From positions 1 to 7,498 of the forward strand of contig JAITGT010000097.1 in NCBI GenBank assembly GCA_031280495.1: a stretch of 7,498 nucleotides of DNA, written 5' to 3'. This DNA is from Eubacteriaceae bacterium. Lineage in GTDB: Bacteria > Bacillota_A > Clostridia > Eubacteriales > Anaerofustaceae. The notes beneath the pieces were generated by a model. The model was not told the origin of the DNA and ran no database searches. It saw only the letters and a list, made by a program, of their open reading frames with translations. Below are positions 6,424 to 7,498 of this stretch, piece by piece. Position 1 is the first letter of the stretch; each line of letters opens with the position of its first letter. The translations under genes were made by a program, and so were the position numbers.

Positions 6424-7498
6424 GGAGAGCCATTTTTCTTAGGGCATTTTTGGTTGCGCTGCTGTCTGTGTCGCTTTGCTGCCTGCTTTCGTCTGCCATG
6501 CTCTCGCTGCGCGAAAAGGGCAGGACAGAAGGCCTGCTGGCCAATTTGGCCCTTTCCGCATCGCTCAGCCATAGGCCCGGCATGCACGCCAAGCAGCTGT
6601 CTGCCCTCGCCGGAAATGTCCGGGTCACCATTCTGTCTGCCGAAGGCGCCGCCCTGTCCGATTCCGAAAAGGAAGGCGCAGGGCTTTTGGGGAGCTATGC
6701 AGACTGCCCGGACGTGAAGGCAGCGCGGAGGGGCTTTGCAAGCGTCGCCGAAAGCAAGGGAAGCGCATTTGGCGAGAACTTGGCGCACGCTTCCTCCGTG
6801 GCGGGCAGCGGCGAAATTGTAAGGCTGACAGCTGCCTATCCCGGAATTTTTCAGGCTGCAGCCTCGCTGCTTCCCGGCGCCGCCCTCATTGCGGCTTCTG
6901 CCGCCCTGCTTTGTTTTCTGATGGCCAGCCGCATTTCTGCCGGCGCGGCAAAGCCTCTCCTCTATGTGGCCAGCTTGCTGTCAAAAAACGGCACCGGCGA
7001 TCCAGTGCGCTACAATTCCAGCTTTCTCGAGGCAGACAAAACCGTTCTGGAAATTCAGGAAAAGATCGCCGAAATTTCTTCTTCGCACCAAAGCCTCCTT
7101 ATTGAACACGAGAAAGTGGAATTTATCCTCTCTGGCATGGCAGAGGGGTTCATCATGATAGACGGCCAAAAAAACATACTTCTTTGCAATAAGCGCGCAA
7201 AGCAATTCCTGCGCATTCAGGATAGCGTAAACAGGCGCAACATCTGGACTGTTCTGTGGGACGCAAAGATAGGCGGCGCCATTGACAATGCCCTGCTCCA
7301 GGGCAAGTCGGCTTCCATAGAGTGGAGGGCGCAGAAAGATTTGCTGCTTAGGGCTTCCATATCGCCTTCCCCCATTGGCAGCGCTCCGGGCGAAACGGGC
7401 GCAACGCTCATGCTGGCGGACATTACGTCCGAAAAGGAGCTGGAAAAGCAAAAGCAGGATTTTTTCTCAACAGCTTCCCATGAGCTGAAAACGCCAGT
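6420..7498 (+). CDS. phoR: PhoR-like sensor histidine kinase, 3' end cut off by the window
   Basis: The frame is open for 359 codons to the right edge, so the gene is partial. The kinase would phosphorylate the preceding regulator in response to phosphate status. Order of parts: basic start (Arg2, Arg3), membrane helix at about 9-30, extracytoplasmic domain about 31-145, second helix about 146-168, a linker with probable coiled coil (about 205-230), a PAS-like domain (about 230-335, including GMAEGFIMID), then the dimerisation/phosphotransfer helix with the H-box FFSTASHELKTP, His354 being the phosphorylated residue. The ATPase domain lies beyond the window. The two-helix plus PAS layout fits Firmicute PhoR. 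The start is taken as GTG at 6420, overlapping the regulator stop (GTGA), because it yields the family-typical MRRxIFLxxF opening. Its ribosome site is weak (GGGA at 6408-6411); an AGGAG at 6423-6427 lies after this start. The next ATG, 6498, would remove most of the first helix. Confidence 0.9.
   Translation, partial: MRRAIFLRAFLVALLSVSLCCLLSSAMLSLREKGRTEGLLANLALSASLSHRPGMHAKQLSALAGNVRVTILSAEGAALSDSEKEGAGLLGSYADCPDVKAARRGFASVAESKGSAFGENLAHASSVAGSGEIVRLTAAYPGIFQAAASLLPGAALIAASAALLCFLMASRISAGAAKPLLYVASLLSKNGTGDPVRYNSSFLEADKTVLEIQEKIAEISSSHQSLLIEHEKVEFILSGMAEGFIMIDGQKNILLCNKRAKQFLRIQDSVNRRNIWTVLWDAKIGGAIDNALLQGKSASIEWRAQKDLLLRASISPSPIGSAPGETGATLMLADITSEKELEKQKQDFFSTASHELKTP

Overview
The window reads as chromosomal DNA from a moderately GC-rich bacterium, most likely in the Firmicutes/Clostridia. 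This is inferred from purine-rich GGAGG-type ribosome binding sites, a lipoprotein-type PstS with an LAGC lipobox, several GTG/TTG starts, and a PhoP/PhoR-type two-component pair at the end of a pst operon. No mobile element, CRISPR array, tRNA or rRNA gene was seen.

Layout: (1) 1-385 is a leader or intergenic stretch with no gene I can support; it holds a few small inverted repeats. (2) 386-946 encodes Tag, DNA-3-methyladenine glycosylase I, with its catalytic and zinc-ligand residues visible. (3) 947-1445 is a gap of about 500 bases without a credible gene. (4) 1446-1474 carries two near-identical 11-bp tandem repeats (9 of 11 positions match) resembling a PHO box, overlapping a TTGACA/TATAGC promoter. 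(5) 1556-7498 is one tightly packed + strand unit: pstS, pstC, pstA, pstB, phoU, an OmpR-family response regulator (phoP/phoB-like) and a PhoR-like sensor kinase. The kinase gene runs off the right edge just after its phospho-accepting histidine motif.

How the genes work together: PstS captures extracellular phosphate, PstC and PstA form the membrane channel, and PstB powers import with ATP. PhoU links transporter state to the kinase. The kinase and regulator would control phosphate-starvation genes, very probably including this operon through the repeats at 1446-1467. Gene junctions are -8, -4, 7, 13 and 39 bases, with no obvious strong terminator, so transporter and regulator appear to be co-transcribed as a closed feedback loop.

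The gene content is well known; I see no new system. The points worth a second look are regulatory: the putative PHO box, a stem-loop plus T-run at the pstS stop codon, and a small perfect hairpin that encloses the ribosome binding site of the TTG-started regulator gene.
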